Below are positions 41,601 to 52,334 of a stretch of DNA of 64,000 bases, piece after piece. This DNA comes from Branchiostoma floridae. Taxonomy: Eukaryota; Chordata; Leptocardii; Amphioxiformes; Branchiostomatidae. Where the stretch lies: NCBI RefSeq assembly GCF_000003815.2, contig NC_049991.1, positions 10,362,821-10,426,820 on the forward strand, given 5' to 3'. The notes under the pieces are model-generated. The model did not search any database, was not told the origin of the DNA, and saw only the letters and a program-made list of their open reading frames with translations. How positions within the stretch are numbered: position 1 is the first letter of the stretch; each line of letters starts with the position of its first letter. Both the position numbers and the translations under genes were made by a program.

Positions 41601-43288
41601 CCTCCCAAAAAGGCCATAGGAAACAAGGTGGGAGTCATGGTCTGTGTGTATGTTGCTGCTCATAGGAAACTTCAACAGTATCTGATGTTTATCCTCCCAA
41701 ATGGTATCTATATTAACATTTAGCACACTAATTTAAAAGTAGCTACCATTTGTCTGTTGGTTGTGTGGTAAGGCAGCTTGAAGAAGGTTGAGACTCTTTG
41801 TAGTTTGAGCTGTACATGTACATGCGTTGTTGATTTTTTAAGACCAGTTTCACCATCTACATTTTTATACTAAATTCTAGGATTTGGTACATTTACTATT
41901 GTTATGTTGTTATGTGCTGTGTTGATATTGTAATGCCTACATGCTGAAGCTTCAGTGTGTAGGCATTACGAGTGAATCTGTAGTGTTGACTATCTGTATA
42001 GAAATATGTATAACGTGTATACCTTATAACGTGTATACCTTATAACGTGTATACCTTATAACGTGTATACCTTATAACGTGTATACCGTATAATGTGTAA
42101 TACTATACCTTATGTAAATGTCATTCTTGATTTGACAGGACTCCAAGTTTGTAGAAGACCGTCGCAAGAGACTGCAAAACTACCTACGCCACATGATGAA
42201 CATCGTGGTACAGAACACCCAGGGTCTGGTGGCAGGGGCAGGCAGGGAGAGGCTGGTGGCTGTCCTGCCCTTCTTTGGGTGAGTCACAACCCCAATATCC
42301 CTTTTACTACACGGTGGTGGAGATTTTTTGAATGATAATACTGAAGTTTCTTTATTGACGAAAAGCTCTAACCTGTAACCTTGGAGTGGTCTTTGGGTCA
42401 CGCCTTGAAATGACCTGCAGGTCTTGTTACCTGGTGACCATTAACCCTTAGACTGCCAGAGTTTCAGTACAGGTATTATAAAATGCTATCAGTGCCAGAG
42501 TTGGCTGCTGACCTCCAAAAAGAACCCCCCTAACTTCCGGGGTTCGTGTGCTACGCCCGCGCAAAGTTGCTACTTCGGGGGAATATGCTATCCCGGATAT
42601 ATCCGGGTGCGGCACACAGGACATGTATATGTGTGCCGGATATATCCGGCTTTGGCAGTTAAGGAAAAAGAAAAAAAAAAAATTTGTAGCCTGAGTGTGC
42701 TCCAACTGGCTCAATCCTTTTGTGGTTAGCATGCAAAAGGATTGAGCTAAGGGGTCACTGCAGATGCTGGCTACAAATTTGCTTCCTGGCTGCATTTTAT
42801 TGAGGTCTTGAGGGAAGAGATAAGGTTCAAACAAAATATGATAAAGATACAGATCATGTGATTGAAGTCCATAATTATATATATATATGAATCCAGAAGC
42901 AAATGTTTGATTTCTCTCAGTATAAGAAACTAGGCCTAAGTGTATAGTTTTGCTCTCATGTAAGGGTTAGCTTTTAAAACAGTTGTAAACCGTAATGTAG
43001 CTCCAAGAAATTCAAGTTGGTATACAGGCTTGTCATAAAACATCATGAGACTATGAGGAAGCATTTTAGTGCATTTATGTATTTCTGCTCTAAACTTGTA
43101 AGGTTGCTGTGTTTTTTATTGATTGATTGATTGATTTCTTGTTTACCCACAGTGACCCGTACCCACCCATAGCTAGTAAGCCATCCCGGTCGGGACCATT
43201 CGGTCGCAGGAAGAGCAAACAAGAAGCACCAGCACAACAAAAACAAAAACAACAACAACAAGGCCATCAGTCCTATATGGGGCTGTGA
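29642..43288 (+). CDS. SNX29: Sorting nexin 29 (RUN, coiled-coil and PX domain protein)
   Basis: Twenty-two coding exons join in frame: 29642-29648, 30874-30944, 31150-31202, 31940-32017, 32136-32188, 32920-33094, 33484-33554, 33969-34160, 34592-35365, 35575-35701, 36380-36421, 36662-36735, 37390-37453, 37562-37690, 37835-37920, 38317-38435, 38897-39013, 39234-39283, 40387-40474, 41487-41627, 42139-42278 and 43153-43288. The total is 928 aa. Residues ~27-185 are a RUN domain (LNKHELQRYL, GRGRAWLRSALNEHSLERYL, DERSSMLPNMAAG). A Lys-rich stretch (~238-250) and a Ser/Pro-rich linker with two PPPTPYDS motifs follow. Residues ~565-745 are coiled coil (LKKYVGAVQMLKR). Residues ~762-885 are a PX domain (VYIRIRDEEWNIYRRYAQF, FPPKKAIGNK). 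PX domains bind phosphoinositides on endosomes. The first two exons, the 42 bp exon and the Gln-rich tail are the least certain parts. Confidence 0.93.
35904..36269. mobile_element. MITE with CAGGGCTCGAAAT ends in an SNX29 intron
   Basis: The element starts CAGGGCTCGAAAT and ends ATTTCGAGCCCTG. TATGT on both sides is a possible 5 bp target duplication. The interior has several GGGTGCACC blocks in both orientations. The end sequence resembles non-autonomous hAT elements, but an 8 bp duplication is not evident. Confidence 0.65.
36827..37180 (-). mobile_element. 3' end of a non-LTR retrotransposon (LINE), truncated
   Basis: On the minus strand the frame ending at 37024 reads NYSLRRPKQPTPSFSRTNRH and then AQSFMPRALKLYSKSCTV. 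This is typical of the extreme C-terminus of LINE reverse transcriptases. It is followed by ~175 bp of 3' UTR and a short (ACTGA)n tail next to AATAAAA (plus-strand 36827-36850). It is 5'-truncated; the clade is not assigned. Confidence 0.65.
39684..39783. other. Assembly gap (100 N, probably nominal length)
   Basis: A run of exactly 100 N inside the Penelope-like endonuclease frame. The true length is probably unknown. Confidence 0.99.
40126..40165 (+). ncRNA. Candidate hammerhead ribozyme core in the Penelope-like terminal repeat
   Basis: CTGAAGA (40131-40137) fits the CUGANGA core. GGTCG and CGACC (40139-40143, 40151-40155) form a stem II with a 7-base loop. GAAA (40156-40159) follows directly. 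A weak stem I could pair TTCAT with ATGG. Stem III would be only about two pairs, as in minimal retroelement hammerheads that act as dimers. The inverted arm carries the same motif on the minus strand (39464-39492). Penelope-like elements are known to encode hammerheads. Confidence 0.5.
40890..41428. mobile_element. 539 bp MITE with perfect 87 bp TIRs and a 9 bp target duplication
   Basis: Bases 40890-40976 (starting CACCCTCACACTCAGGGTTG) are an exact reverse complement of 41342-41428. TACTGGTAG lies immediately outside both ends. A 9 bp duplication with long TIRs suggests a Mutator-like (MULE) relative. The interior is non-coding. It lies between SNX29 exons 19 and 20. Confidence 0.85.
42009..42089 (+). 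repeat. 16 bp tandem repeat, about five copies
   Basis: ATAACGTGTATACCTT is repeated about five times head to tail in an SNX29 intron, with the last copy diverged. Confidence 0.9.
42441..42663. mobile_element. Possible MITE with a GGATATATCC hairpin
   Basis: AACCCTTAGACTGCCAGAG at the left and CTTTGGCAGTTAAGG at the right are imperfect inverted ends. Near the right end GGATATATCCGG and GTGCGGCACAC pair with GTGTGCC and GGATATATCCGG. Evidence is limited to these symmetries. Confidence 0.35.
42680..42780. other. 101-nt nested hairpin of unknown nature
   Basis: AAATTTGTAGCC (42680-42691) pairs perfectly with GGCTACAAATTT (42769-42780). Inside, CTCAATCCTTTTG pairs perfectly with CAAAAGGATTGAG across an 11-base loop. 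It is either a tiny foldback repeat or a structured RNA in the last SNX29 intron. Confidence 0.5.
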
Positions 43289-44659
43289 TTTACTCAGGCT
43301 TCAATTGTGTTTAGATAGTCCAGAAAAGCCAAGTGCACAGAACTTGATAAATGTGCATTGTAAACTTTGTACTTGTATTGTATTATTGTTGACAGCGATA
43401 GAAAGTGCGATGAAAATATCATCGACTTTAATGCCAAATTGTTTTTCCATCATTGGGAATGTTGCACTGAGAGGGGCATGCAAACATTATACAATATATA
43501 TGTAATGGCAGTTTTAACTCTGACATACCTAGTATAGCAAAACACCAATTGTAAAGATTGGTAGGCTTACCAAAACACCAAATGTCTTTGATTTAATGTT
43601 GTCAATGCACTTCTAATGATGAAGAGAATTCTATAGACTGTACTTAATTGATGTTGCTATGATTGTACAATTTTTATTTGAAAGTGCAGTCCATTGAAAT
43701 GCTACATGTATGTCCTTTGCTTGGTAGGAACTAAGTCAGGAATCTTCTCAATGCAAGGCACCAAAGAATTTTAGCATTTTGAAGTTTTGCTTTTACTCAT
43801 TTGTAAGTTTTGAAGGTTTGATAATATTTAACATAAATGATTTAATAATGTTTCATGGCTGTATGTATCAGTATGGCACTATTATAAAAAAATTATAAGG
43901 GAAAGTTACAAAAGCCACATAATTGAAAAAAATGCATTTTGTACAAAAAAAGGACCCAATGAGTTGAAGTCATACTCCAGAAATTATAAAAAGTTGTTGA
44001 AAAAGGAAAGGCTTTTTTTGGAGCAAGAGCATAATTGTTGATGCGTATTATGAATCATGTATTTCCTAAGCTAATTCTATACATGTATGCCAGCTTATGA
44101 TGAATTTCCTTACACAAAGGTCAATGACATTATGCTATTTGTTGTACAAATGTAACAACAATGAAAGCAGCTCACAAATAATGGGAGAATAGGGTTTATT
44201 ACATTTGCTCAGTAATAATCATAGGAAATGCAACAATGCTTAACACATGTTGCATGTGCATGTAGAGTTGGATCACGGGAACAAATACAATTTGCTATTT
44301 ATTTATGCAAACCACGACATTAACTTTGTCAACTGAGAAGTATATATAGTTTGCAGTACATTCAAACAGCAATATTTTTATCATATACTGTATGTCTGGT
44401 ACTATGTAAGATGTAGAGCATCAACTTTTCCTGACTTGACTGTAATTTTTGCCAGATTCTTACCAAACTGTTGCACTCACTCTTGAGTGGTACCATTGCC
44501 TTCCTGTAACATGAACGGTTGCATATTATAATGTTGACAAATTTCACTTAACATTGCCATATATATGTCATGTACCTTGCCAGTGTCCATGGTGGGCATT
44601 GTTACACACAGTGTTGTCAGTCTTCCTACTGTATCAAATCTACCAACCAGATAAATAAA
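43289..44659 (+). other. SNX29: Probable SNX29 3' UTR region
   Basis: AT-rich non-coding sequence follows the SNX29 stop. Candidate AATAAA signals appear only at 44654-44659 and 44760-44765, which would give a ~1.4 kb 3' UTR. Earlier variant signals cannot be excluded. Confidence 0.4.
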
Positions 44660-44821
44660 ATCTTTCATGGATTTCAGTTTACAGTTTTCTTTTGTTCGAT
44701 TCACTCACTTGGCAACAAACGAAGGAAATCGTCTTGCATATATTTTGTCATAGAGTCTGAATAAATGACGAGATAGTGACAATTGATACAAGTAAGTGTT
44801 ATGGAAGGGACCATGAACATA

Positions 44822-45262
44822 TGAGGGGTGATCAGTTCTTAGACTCACCCAGGAGTAAGAGGGAGCAAAACCCTTATAGTATAAACCCTTTTTTATCAGC
44901 ATCCTCTAACTTTCAAAACATCCTTTTGAAGCGTGGAGGGGAAAATGGCTGAACTGTAATCAGAGCTGTGTAGGTTGTGTTCCTCACAAGATGAATTCAT
45001 AATGAGATTGTCAACAGGTTTGATAAAGAATCCCTTTATATTTTAGCTAGAAAGACGTGGGTATTGACATTGAGCAGAGTAAATTGACATGAAAACCTCA
45101 GGCAGTAGCCCTTGTTTTTTCCTTCTCTCACGCTACTGTGTATCACCTGCAAAGTAATTATCACAATGATCTGAGTTTTGATTTTATAACAAAGCCCTGA
45201 AATTTGACTGACTTTTGCACCTCATTTTTGGACGAGGCCAAGAACTAACTGATCACCCCTCA
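44822..45262. mobile_element. Mariner-like MITE with TA target duplication
   Basis: The ends TGAGGGGTGATCAGTTCTTAG and CTAACTGATCACCCCTCA are inverted repeats. Each is flanked by TA (44820-44821 and 45263-45264), as expected for Tc1/mariner. The 441 bp interior is non-coding. Confidence 0.7.
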
Positions 45263-45264
45263 TA

Positions 45265-48214
45265 CATACATAGAAACGGTTATAGCCATACACACTGGAA
45301 TATCACAAAAATATGAAGAGGAGCACAAATTTTAACCAAACTAATGTTACGTGCATCATCACACTTAAAACTTTGTTCCTTCTGTAAGTTAATGTAAACT
45401 TACTCTTGTAGAGGTATTTTGTAGCTGCAAAAACTAAATCCTGACCCTTAAATTTTAACCATTACCTGAGTTTTAAGAGAGGTAACAAACAAGAAATAAG
45501 TCCAACTGTCGGTGGTGTTCTGCAGTGGTTTGAAAATTACCCAAACTTGTGTATAGTTTCTTTTTGCTTATTTATCATATGTTATATAGTTACTTTTATA
45601 TATTTGCTATAGACATTTACCATTTACATTACATCAAATAATAGTCAACAATAAACATGATGGTGAAATTTACACTACATATCAAGATATGTAGAGTCTG
45701 ACAAAGCTCTGTATACCATCCCAAGTTTTACAAATATATCCAAACATTGTACTATATATTACACTAACAACAATACGTCCATTAGTAACTATAGTGATGT
45801 ACATGTACATCATCATACCGGAGTCTGGACTGTGTTTTAAAACACAACATCAGTTGTACATGGGACAAACCACAATCTTGGAAAAGGTTCGAGCTCTAAT
45901 AGACCGATCCTGACTGTCCATCACAATTAGCAGTTCAACCAATGATAGCTTGGCAATTAGCAGTTTAACCAATGATGGCAATTAGCAGTCTTCATGTCTA
46001 GATTTTGACTGAGGTGGGTGGGACTATGGGATCGGTCCATTCTTGATTTCACCTTAGAGTACATCTATACAAAACAACTCTAAAATTGTTGACAATCAAC
46101 AGCTACATCAAACTAGGCATTGACATTAAAGTGTGAAGATATGGTGTGAACAAATCATCACCTATAGGAAGAACAATATAGCATTCTAGGTCCCTGTAAT
46201 GGGCTAGGAATGCACCAAGTCAAGTCAATCACAAGCAGGGACAATCCTGATATCATTATGATACAACACTTTCAAGAAATTTGCATATGAATTGGAAAAT
46301 CCCAATGGTCCTACCTGTACGTGTATAAAATTTAAAAGTAGGGCCTCCATATCAAAAACGGGGCCTTGCCCTGCAAATATATGTAGTTGGAAGGACAGTC
46401 AACCTGAATACATGACATATTAAGACCTCTATATAAGGACCACAGGTTCATGCATTGTGATCACTTTTTGTTGATCCCATATGACAGATAATTTTTCCCC
46501 ATTGACTCAACCTTTAGGAATCGTGTCTACAGTGGCCAAAAAGACCAGATTTTCTCGTACCCTAGTGACTGGTCATCTTGGGCAGTTTTGACTGTGATTG
46601 AAAAATATGGTTCTACAACTTTTACAAGCCAGTTTTCTCCTCAGAGATTCTTGTAGAAGGTTTGATAAAAGCAGTGAGGATATTGGACATCCTGTAGTCA
46701 TGGCAGTTTTTGTCAGAAAATATAATGGGATTTTGGTAAAATACAAAAAATTGTCATTCACTTCAACAATGTGCCAAAATCAAAAGTAATAAGATAAAAT
46801 TAAACACAACTCTCAGAGTGGCATTTCAGAAACATCATGATAAAGTGGTATAATATGTTGGCACATCAAAAGATGAAAATAATATTTTACATCATTTCAT
46901 TGTGAAACAAAGATAATTAGATGCTCATTTTCATTCTCTATGTCTTAAATATACATTGTTTTGTTCATAAACTCATCAATACATACATGTACTTATCAAC
47001 TAGGTCATCTCAATGCAAAGCACATGACAACTATTATTCACTAATGTGGCATATTTGAGTGACTACCAATAGCCAGAACGTTTATAGTACTTATAATTGC
47101 ATCACTGCACAACTCTGTATCCGTGATATGTAAATATGATATTATGTAGCTTCGTTTTCATGGTTTTATTGGTTAATAACCAATATGTAGATTGCTCCCA
47201 ACAGTTCCATTCGCATATGTGAATAGTTTAATCAGGTAAGTCACTGTATAACAAAGTCCTTTGTACACAACAAAGACTTTTGTGCTTTATCCAAGACCAA
47301 CATTTTGCTGAATATCTAGATCTGTCACCTTCCTCAAATGAGTTAGAGCGATTCTGACTGCTAACAGATGCAGTCACAATTTCACTCACAAACATAAAGT
47401 ATTTAGTATACACATAACATTACATAGACAGAGAGTACCTGGCGTGTTTACAATACTTTTTGTTTGTGACCATATCTGTTAACAGCAACGCCTACAAATT
47501 CACAGAACCTTTCAGAATTACCCTGAGGAAAATGACAGATGGTCACCAAAACAGTGGTCAAGAACAAATCACTTGTGAACAAAGAAATTTGTTATTCACA
47601 ATTTCGAATTGACAACATTTCTGACCTTTTGCAAACACTCAGTTTATACCCTGTCAGATGTCTTTTATTCAATCATGCTCAATATGGATAATCACACTTT
47701 CAAAGTAGTGGGGCTAAAACAGTACAAACACCAATGTACTGTATGAGCAAGTGAGAAGTTTTATGGATGTGCTTTTTATCCATATCAAGTATGAATGAGT
47801 CAAGTGGCTCTCAGAAAAAGGAGTACTTATCTCTTGTGTTCAATTGGTTTGAGGAGAAGTTCTTCACCACTGACTTAAAGAAAATATAAGGCATTATTAA
47901 GATCATCTCTATTTACTTTTCCGTAGGCATGGTGAAACATGATAGCACATTAGCTCTGAATATCACTTCATGAACATGCTAGCCATATAGGTAAACCAAA
48001 CAATGCACATAGTAATGAAAATGTACCACAGAAGTCACATAGACAACTTCAGAAGACCTACAATAACAGGAAAAGCATACCTTTACCTGACAGCCACTTT
48101 AACATCACTTTCTTCTTCCCACTCAACTATATCCACTTCCTGATGACAGTGCAACTTTCAGTGATTTAACGTGCCCAAGCTTCCATTGCCTCCATATTTC
48201 CACATGTGTACCTT
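45265..48214. other. No gene seen; contains a short tandem duplication at 45923-45990
   Basis: AT-rich sequence lies between the convergent SNX29 and CPPED1 genes. It probably includes the CPPED1 3' UTR on the minus strand. CAATTAGCAGTT(C/T)AACCAATGAT is repeated at ~45924 and ~45954, with a partial third copy. Confidence 0.5.
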
Positions 48215-50931
48215 TCAGAAATCCACCTTTTGAGGAATGCTGTCCATGTCGTAATACTGGTGTGCGACTGCGTCTTCTGTCACTTTCACAACTCGTAGCC
48301 CGGACTTGTCCTTTCCCAGCTGGCAGCCAATGGCAGAAGTGATGACATGTTCCATGTTGTCGTAGAACGCTCCGGCGTTGCGATGATAGTGCCCACAGAA
48401 GATGGTTCTAACACCTGAAAACCATTAGTATTGAAATACAAGCTCTATAATGCATATGGCAAAGAACACTTTTCAGATTATCCATCTGTCAGTCAAAAAC
48501 TAGCTCAGGTATGCAAATTCTTTTGAGTGCTTTACAAAATCAGTAAGTTATATGACTTAAAACCTTGTAACTTGACTCACATGTTTGTATATATATATAT
48601 CATGTTTAAACGTTATGTAAACGTTTTTGACTACTCCTATAAAAAATTACATGTTTACAGTCAGAAATTAAACAATAAACACCTAATAACAAATACTCTC
48701 TATCTGGCCTTTATTTGGTTACGTTATAAACACATTCAATGATGTACAATATGTAGTTAACACTTACCCGCTTCCTTAAACTTTGCCAACATGGTCTTCC
48801 GAACATCCCGATCAATGTTGAAGTATTCGTTGTCCTCGTCAACAGACTTCAGGAACCAGGGAATGTGCTGGAATATCACGAGATGCTTGCAGTTGGAACT
48901 CTTCGCCTCTTCCAACTCCGCATCCAACCAATCGTCATGCTCCTGTTTGAGTTCACCCACCACCGAGGGGTCCGAGTAGTTGGAGGGGTAGTAGGAGGAG
49001 TTGATGACCAGAAACTTGACCCCGCCCACCCAGAAGCTGAAGTAGTCGTCGCCCCAACTGTCGCGGTACTTCAAGATGGACTCCCGCGTAGGGCTGTTCC
49101 CGACGTCGTGGTTCCCGCACACACAGACCAGGGGGACGTCTGATCTCAGGTCCGTGAAGGTCGCCTTGAGATCCCGTTCTTGTTCCTCGCGATATTTTCC
49201 ACCTGTGGAATTGTTGTAGGAATATGTGGATTTAAGCAGTTCCACTGAGAGAACACCTAATATGGTTGGTCATGAAAAGATTAATCAAGAAAAATGTATC
49301 CTGTATGTAGAGTCTTGATATAAAGTTAGTTTTAAAACAATAATAGCATATCTGAAAGTTTTTACAGCCAAGAAGCCAATCAAATCAAAACATTATGCAT
49401 AGCAGTTTACATGTTAGTCCACAACTTTCTTTACCAACACTTTTTGCAATTCTAAATATATTTTTCATCTAACAGGTCTTTTCAGATGAAATTTGGTGCA
49501 ATAGTCTAGGAACTGTCCTAAATAATCTGTATATTGTGCATGGTGTAAATCATGCACGTGCAAAGGTCATGTAAAATTAACTCCTTAACAGAAAATTCCT
49601 GAACACCACCACTCTCCTCTCTTTCATCATTATACAAAACGCAATTGACACTAGTGCAATACGATGCCAAACTCATAATTTTGCGTCTAAAGTTAGGTGA
49701 CCCTCCGTTATGTCCTTTCCTTACCTGGCCAGGCGTGTACCAGATCCCCACACACGATGAAGAACTTGGGGCGTGGCTCCATGGTGTTGGCCGCCTGGAT
49801 GGCCTTCTTGGTGAGTGCCATCTCCTCCTCCCACTCGTTCCCATCCCCCCTCCCCTCCCAGTCATTGATCATGCCATACTGAGTGTCAGCTGCCTGGATG
49901 AACACAAACGGGCCCTGCCACTCTCCCTCCACATCTGTGGGGAAACACCACAAAAAATATACATGATCTGTATCTGTATCTGACAGTGTATAGCCGGTAT
50001 AAAGTTTTTGCCATATCATAAGCATATTCTTATGTGGCATTATGACTTTGGACAAGGTTTAATTTCATATTCTGATAAATAAGTGGACAACTGTTGCTAT
50101 TGGTAAACAATAAATACATATCATGTAAACACACTAAAATAGACAGTCTATATTTGGTTGATTAACATTAATGTTCTATCATGGGAATATATATCATGTA
50201 CTGTATCTATAAATTATTGTGAAATTAAGTCCTCCTTGCATATCAAGTCTAATACGTGGGTTTGATAAATAACAGACATTTACAGCACACAACAATAACA
50301 TTGAAATATCAGATAAAATTACTGAATTAGATGCTAGTTTTATATACTTTTTTATACGTCAGAATGTTAAGAAATGAATCCCTCTCTTTTATTCATCACA
50401 AACAGCTATCGTGACGTTCGAAAAGATAGCATTTGACATCATAATATTTCTACCCTATCCGACATCACAACTAATTTCTTTGTCCACCTATCTCTTACAT
50501 GCACATGTATCGTCCCTTATGATATAACCAAGGAGGTTAAAAATCATCCTTGATATAACGTTATGTTATGATATAACGTAACATTTGAAACATTTGATTT
50601 TAAACACCAATTTTAACGATCGACGTTACGTTAGCCACTGAAAGATACTAGAGTTACGCACTCAACAATTGGTGGGAGGTCTTCCAAAATATAGCACATA
50701 CGGTGTCGTTTTAGATCATTTCCATTCGCGACCCGCCCCTCCCCATGTATCAGACATCACGAGGTATTATTACCGATTCAGAGCAGTGTGATACTAAAAG
50801 GAGATACGAAACGGTGAACCATATCTTCACAACAATTGTACAAGTATAACCGCAGACGTACCTTTGGTTAAACCTTCAAACTGGTGGTTTTTAGCCCTCT
50901 TCACGAATTCGGGATCTCCGGAAGACGCCAT
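48215..50931 (-). CDS. CPPED1: CPPED1, calcineurin-like metallophosphoesterase (Ser/Thr phosphatase)
   Basis: Four exons join in frame: 50931-50862, 49934-49725, 49202-48768 and 48414-48215, giving 304 aa (human ~314). The metal-binding motifs of the calcineurin-like fold are all present: D40-x-Q42 in IQAADTQYG, GDLVHAWPG (86-94), GNHD (123-126), H206 in FQHIPWF, and GHYH (246-249). WGDDYFSFWVGGV (143-155) is characteristic of CPPED1. In mammals the protein is a cytosolic phosphatase reported to dephosphorylate AKT1. That activity is carried over here only by homology. ATG at 50931 is chosen because the frame starts there and aligns with the short N-terminus of the family. It is convergent with SNX29. 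Confidence 0.94.
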
Positions 50932-52297
50932 ATTTGTGATGAAGACGTTGCGCCTCCCCAGCGGACCAATCAAAGTGTCCTGGGACAATATTTACCTGTC
51001 CCTGAAACTGGTTCATGAATGGAACCTCATTAACGTTACTTCGCTAAACGTTCAATGGTGTCCATGAAAGGGGTAACTTACACCCTTTAACGGTTTCCAG
51101 CATTCTTTTGCTAATAACATTTCTGTTTTTCTATATAGAAAGTAAAAAGTGTGTGGTTTCTTCAGGGATGCTTTATACCCTACAAAACCACCTTGGTTTG
51201 AGCAACAGCCCAAACCAAGTAGGCGTTCGTCTCTGAATGGTTTGTAATGTCTTTTTAGGCCTTTTCATTGTTTTCTATTTCGTAAGGGTTCCTTTTCGCT
51301 TGGCGAACCACTGCTTGGAGATTGAGTGCTTGGAGAGGTCAGGAGTGGCTATAAAAACCCAGATTATGATTGGACACTTGCCCACACGGTTTCATTTTAC
51401 ATGTTGCTTGCTACACCTACCTACGCCTGCTGATCTGGCGCTGATCCCAATACACGACGTTACCCACTAATACACATATCCCCTGTACTGAGCTCCATCC
51501 ACAGAAGTGAGAAGATCATAGAACACTGGTCGCTATCACATCTGTCCTTGGTGCTGATTGCCATCCACAGAACATAGCTAATATACGGTCAATGTAGACA
51601 CTTATTTGAAATGTTAATTAATGGATGAATGAATGAATGAATGATAGAACTTAATTGTACATTTACGATCTGACAATCTAAGTACGCGTAGTACAATCGG
51701 TACCGATATGGTGTCCAGCGTAGCATATCATTAAAAGTACATTTCCGAAATCATCTTGCGACATTTTAATGGTTGTAATACAGAACGCAAAAGCCTCACT
51801 CTGAATGCATTTCTTACTCGTCTAATATTATCTTAACATGTATGTGTTCAAATCCGTGAGTAAGTTATCAAAACCTAACCATTTTCTGGCAACTGGCGAT
51901 TGGGTGCCGGGAGTTTGAGCTCAAGTTAGGGCCCCTGCCCCCATTGGGCATCAAATCATTTAAATCTTAGATTGGTCGACAAAAGAGTGTTTTCTTGCAT
52001 GATTACTTAATCAAGGAATCTTTGGCATTAAGAAAATAATTTTGAAACTAATCAGACAGATAATGTTTACGTTTACCTGCTCGCTAACAATAGTATAAAA
52101 GTGAAATCTGTAATGACGTTTTTATTGTTTACACAGTACTGTACACTGATTGTAACGTAGCAACAAATCGTTTGCTTTACAGTTCGTAAAAGTCTTTCAT
52201 CAACAAAACAGTCCTCGACGTGGTCGTTCCGTGCCTGTCGAAGTTCGTACGGAAATGAAAATGTAAAAAATAGCTAATTGATTTGTTTTGGTCTGAC
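50932..52297. other. Intergenic, no gene recognised
   Basis: CPPED1 upstream region followed by AT-rich sequence with a short (ATGA)n run near 51637. No convincing frame. Confidence 0.5.
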
Positions 52298-52334
52298 TAT
52301 ATAAACTGCGTGAGTTGGACGCCTCGTCAGAACA
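52298..52334 (+). promoter_or_regulatory. TATA box and initiator of the bark beetle-like gene
   Basis: TATATAAA (52298-52305) lies 31 bases before the A of a TCAG initiator-like motif (52327-52330). The ATG follows at 52335. If used, this gives an extremely short 5' UTR of about six bases. Confidence 0.5.
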
